Assembly (NCBI RefSeq): GCF_023715535.1
Contig: NZ_JAMBOI010000002.1
Location: forward strand, 496,001-560,000
Direction: 5' to 3'
DNA length: 64,000 bases
Source: Sporosarcina luteola
GTDB lineage: Bacteria > Bacillota > Bacilli > Bacillales_A > Planococcaceae
Of the stretch, positions 63,032 through 64,000 are shown in pieces (positions within the stretch are counted from its first letter, which is position 1; every line of letters begins with the position of its first letter). A model generated the notes under the pieces. It did no database searches and had not been told where the DNA came from. It was given only the letters and a program-made list of their open reading frames with translations. Position numbers and translations under genes: made by a program.

Positions 63032-63508
63032 TTAGTTAACTGCAGTCATAAATGAATAATGCTTTGATAAAAATTCATCCAATATGTCCTTATGACTTGT
63101 AACGATGGTGTGGGGCAACTCATGAGGATGAAAATAGTTAAATGTAATGGACTCAACCTGATCGACCACTAAATCCCCTATTGCATTTTCTGCATAATAA
63201 GCGGTTGTCACGACATAAAATTCATCCCCGTTTGCTGCTCGAATAAAATGTTCAGGGCCAGAGTAAACATTGATCAATTTCAGTTCATCCACTTGCAGTC
63301 TAGTCTCCTCAAAAAGTTCACGCCTCGCCACGTCCTCCGTAGACTCACCTAATTCCATTAGCCCGCCTGGAATTCCCCAAGCTCCCTCCGGAAACTTCCG
63401 CTGTTGCAGCAATAACCGACCCTCTTCATCAATAACAATTACAACCGAACCGACGAATATCAATGGCCGGTGTCCAACTAACTTCCGCAATTCTTCAATA
63501 TAGCCCAT
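63032..63508 (-). CDS. Nudix hydrolase (second of two paralogues)
   Basis: A 158-residue protein with Nudix box GGLMELGESTEDVARRELFEE followed by TRL. It shares MGYIEELRKLVGHRPLIFVG and the C-terminal VYSGPEHF layout with the Nudix at 61235, so the two arose by duplication. The start at 63508 has GGGGG 7 bases upstream; the TTG at 63514 is nearly at that site. It lies 16 bases after the DnaN-like gene. Confidence 0.92.
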   Translation of the reverse strand: MGYIEELRKLVGHRPLIFVGSVVIVIDEEGRLLLQQRKFPEGAWGIPGGLMELGESTEDVARRELFEETRLQVDELKLINVYSGPEHFIRAANGDEFYVVTTAYYAENAIGDLVVDQVESITFNYFHPHELPHTIVTSHKDILDEFLSKHYSFMTAVN

Positions 63509-63524
63509 GTCCAAGCCCCCTGTA

Positions 63525-64000
63525 TTATGTTCGCAGCGGTGAAATCAATTGCATATATGATGCATCTTTTTCCGGCTGAATGACCGCCGGTTTCATCACT
63601 CCACAAAAACTGATTGTCACCTGTTCTTCCTGTATCCCTTTTATGGCTTCAAGAAAAAACCGACCGTCGAAAGTCATATCAATAGTCGGTACTCCATCCA
63701 AATTGCTAATTCTTTGTTGCTCTTCAATCACTCCGATTCCTGCCGAGTTTGTTGATATTTTTAAAATACCATTGTCGATCAGAGCCAAGTGTACATTGTT
63801 ATGCTTCCATTCTTCGGAGAAAACGCAAGCACGGTCTATCCCTGCTATCAATGTTTTCGTTTTCATCGTGATCTGTGTCACAAAATCTGTCGGGATTAAT
63901 GATTGGGTGTTCGGATAGTTCCCTTCAATTAATACGGAATACAAAACCGTGTTTTCTGTGGAAAACACAATCATATTATTCGCTATCGAAATATGTACTG
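63525..64000 (-). CDS. DNA polymerase III beta-subunit (sliding clamp) paralogue, C-terminal part
   Basis: Partial gene, entering from the right edge. It shows the C-terminal two domains of DnaN: VHISIANNMIVFSTENTVLY, EGNYPNTQSLIPTDFVTQIT, GIGVIEEQQRI, FFLEAIKGIQEEQVTISFCG and the end MQLISPLRT. The clamp tethers DNA polymerase. It is divergent from typical DnaN and is embedded in a nucleotide-metabolism operon rather than beside dnaA, so it is a paralogue and not the main clamp. The real start lies beyond the window; the ATG at 63974 is internal. Confidence 0.85.
   Translation of the reverse strand, partial: VHISIANNMIVFSTENTVLYSVLIEGNYPNTQSLIPTDFVTQITMKTKTLIAGIDRACVFSEEWKHNNVHLALIDNGILKISTNSAGIGVIEEQQRISNLDGVPTIDMTFDGRFFLEAIKGIQEEQVTISFCGVMKPAVIQPEKDASYMQLISPLRT

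Overview
The window looks like chromosome from a moderately low-G+C, endospore-forming, aerobic Bacillota, most likely Planococcaceae (Sporosarcina, Lysinibacillus or a relative). Reasons: strong AGGAGG-type ribosome sites and frequent TTG/GTG starts; spore-related genes (a Spo0E-like phosphatase, YjcZ-type peptide, YfhD-like protein, manganese catalase, several PAS histidine kinases); a qoxABCD quinol oxidase; and many genes with Bacillus subtilis 'yk-' relatives (CcpC, DarB/YkuL, FadH/YkuF, YkyB, YkwC, YkvS, a YkoY-type TerC protein, YkkCD). The genus is inferred from resemblance only. No prophage, insertion sequence, CRISPR array or rRNA operon was seen.

Layout: 1-6060 is a minus-strand membrane operon (large secreted/membrane protein, ABC ATPase, ABC permease, DUF4175-like protein with a Gly-Gln-Glu repeat, and a MoxR ATPase cut by the left edge). 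6141-13715 is a darB/ccpC/fadH/ykyB/ykwC neighbourhood with an MFS exporter between darB and ccpC and a PAS-GGDEF-EAL protein. 13863-17389 is a second MoxR-DUF58-DUF4129 operon headed by a Spo0E-like gene. 17627-24761 holds ykvS, a lipoprotein, a MarR regulator, a histidine kinase, a radical SAM protein, a TrkH/KtrB potassium channel and a TerC protein behind a Mn2+ (yybP-ykoY) riboswitch. 25058-34410 carries an RND exporter, release factor 3, a MurE-type ligase, an M42 peptidase and a membrane histidine kinase. 34486-39438 has an aldehyde dehydrogenase, AlkA-type glycosylase, tRNA-Val, YjcZ peptide and Mn catalase. 39480-43409 is a Bacillaceae-type palindromic repeat and qoxABCD. 43973-46072 is arsRBC. 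46388-55587 is a mix of transporters, peptidase, YpsA, acyl-CoA dehydrogenase and small membrane or spore-type proteins.

The most unusual part is the right end. A 1056-residue UvrA-related protein (55656-58826) has two intact ABC units and no UvrB-binding insert; it is followed by about 480 residues that read as a degenerate UvrA copy with zinc-finger pairs but no Walker A motif. Next come a guanidine-I riboswitch controlling a YkkCD-type SMR pair, then a tightly packed minus-strand operon: a sliding-clamp (DnaN) paralogue cut by the right edge, Nudix, SRPBCC, an ASCH-VOC fusion, a second Nudix, HIT and a PP2C-like phosphatase. The last resembles a nucleotide-sanitation or stress module, and no known system with this content was recognised.

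Regulatory signals include the two riboswitches, a FadR-type operator before fadH, a palindrome in the ars promoter, and terminators between most transcription units. Two intergenic tandem arrays (21-bp and 20-bp periods) stand out. All family assignments come from reading motifs and from memory of relatives; no database search was run.
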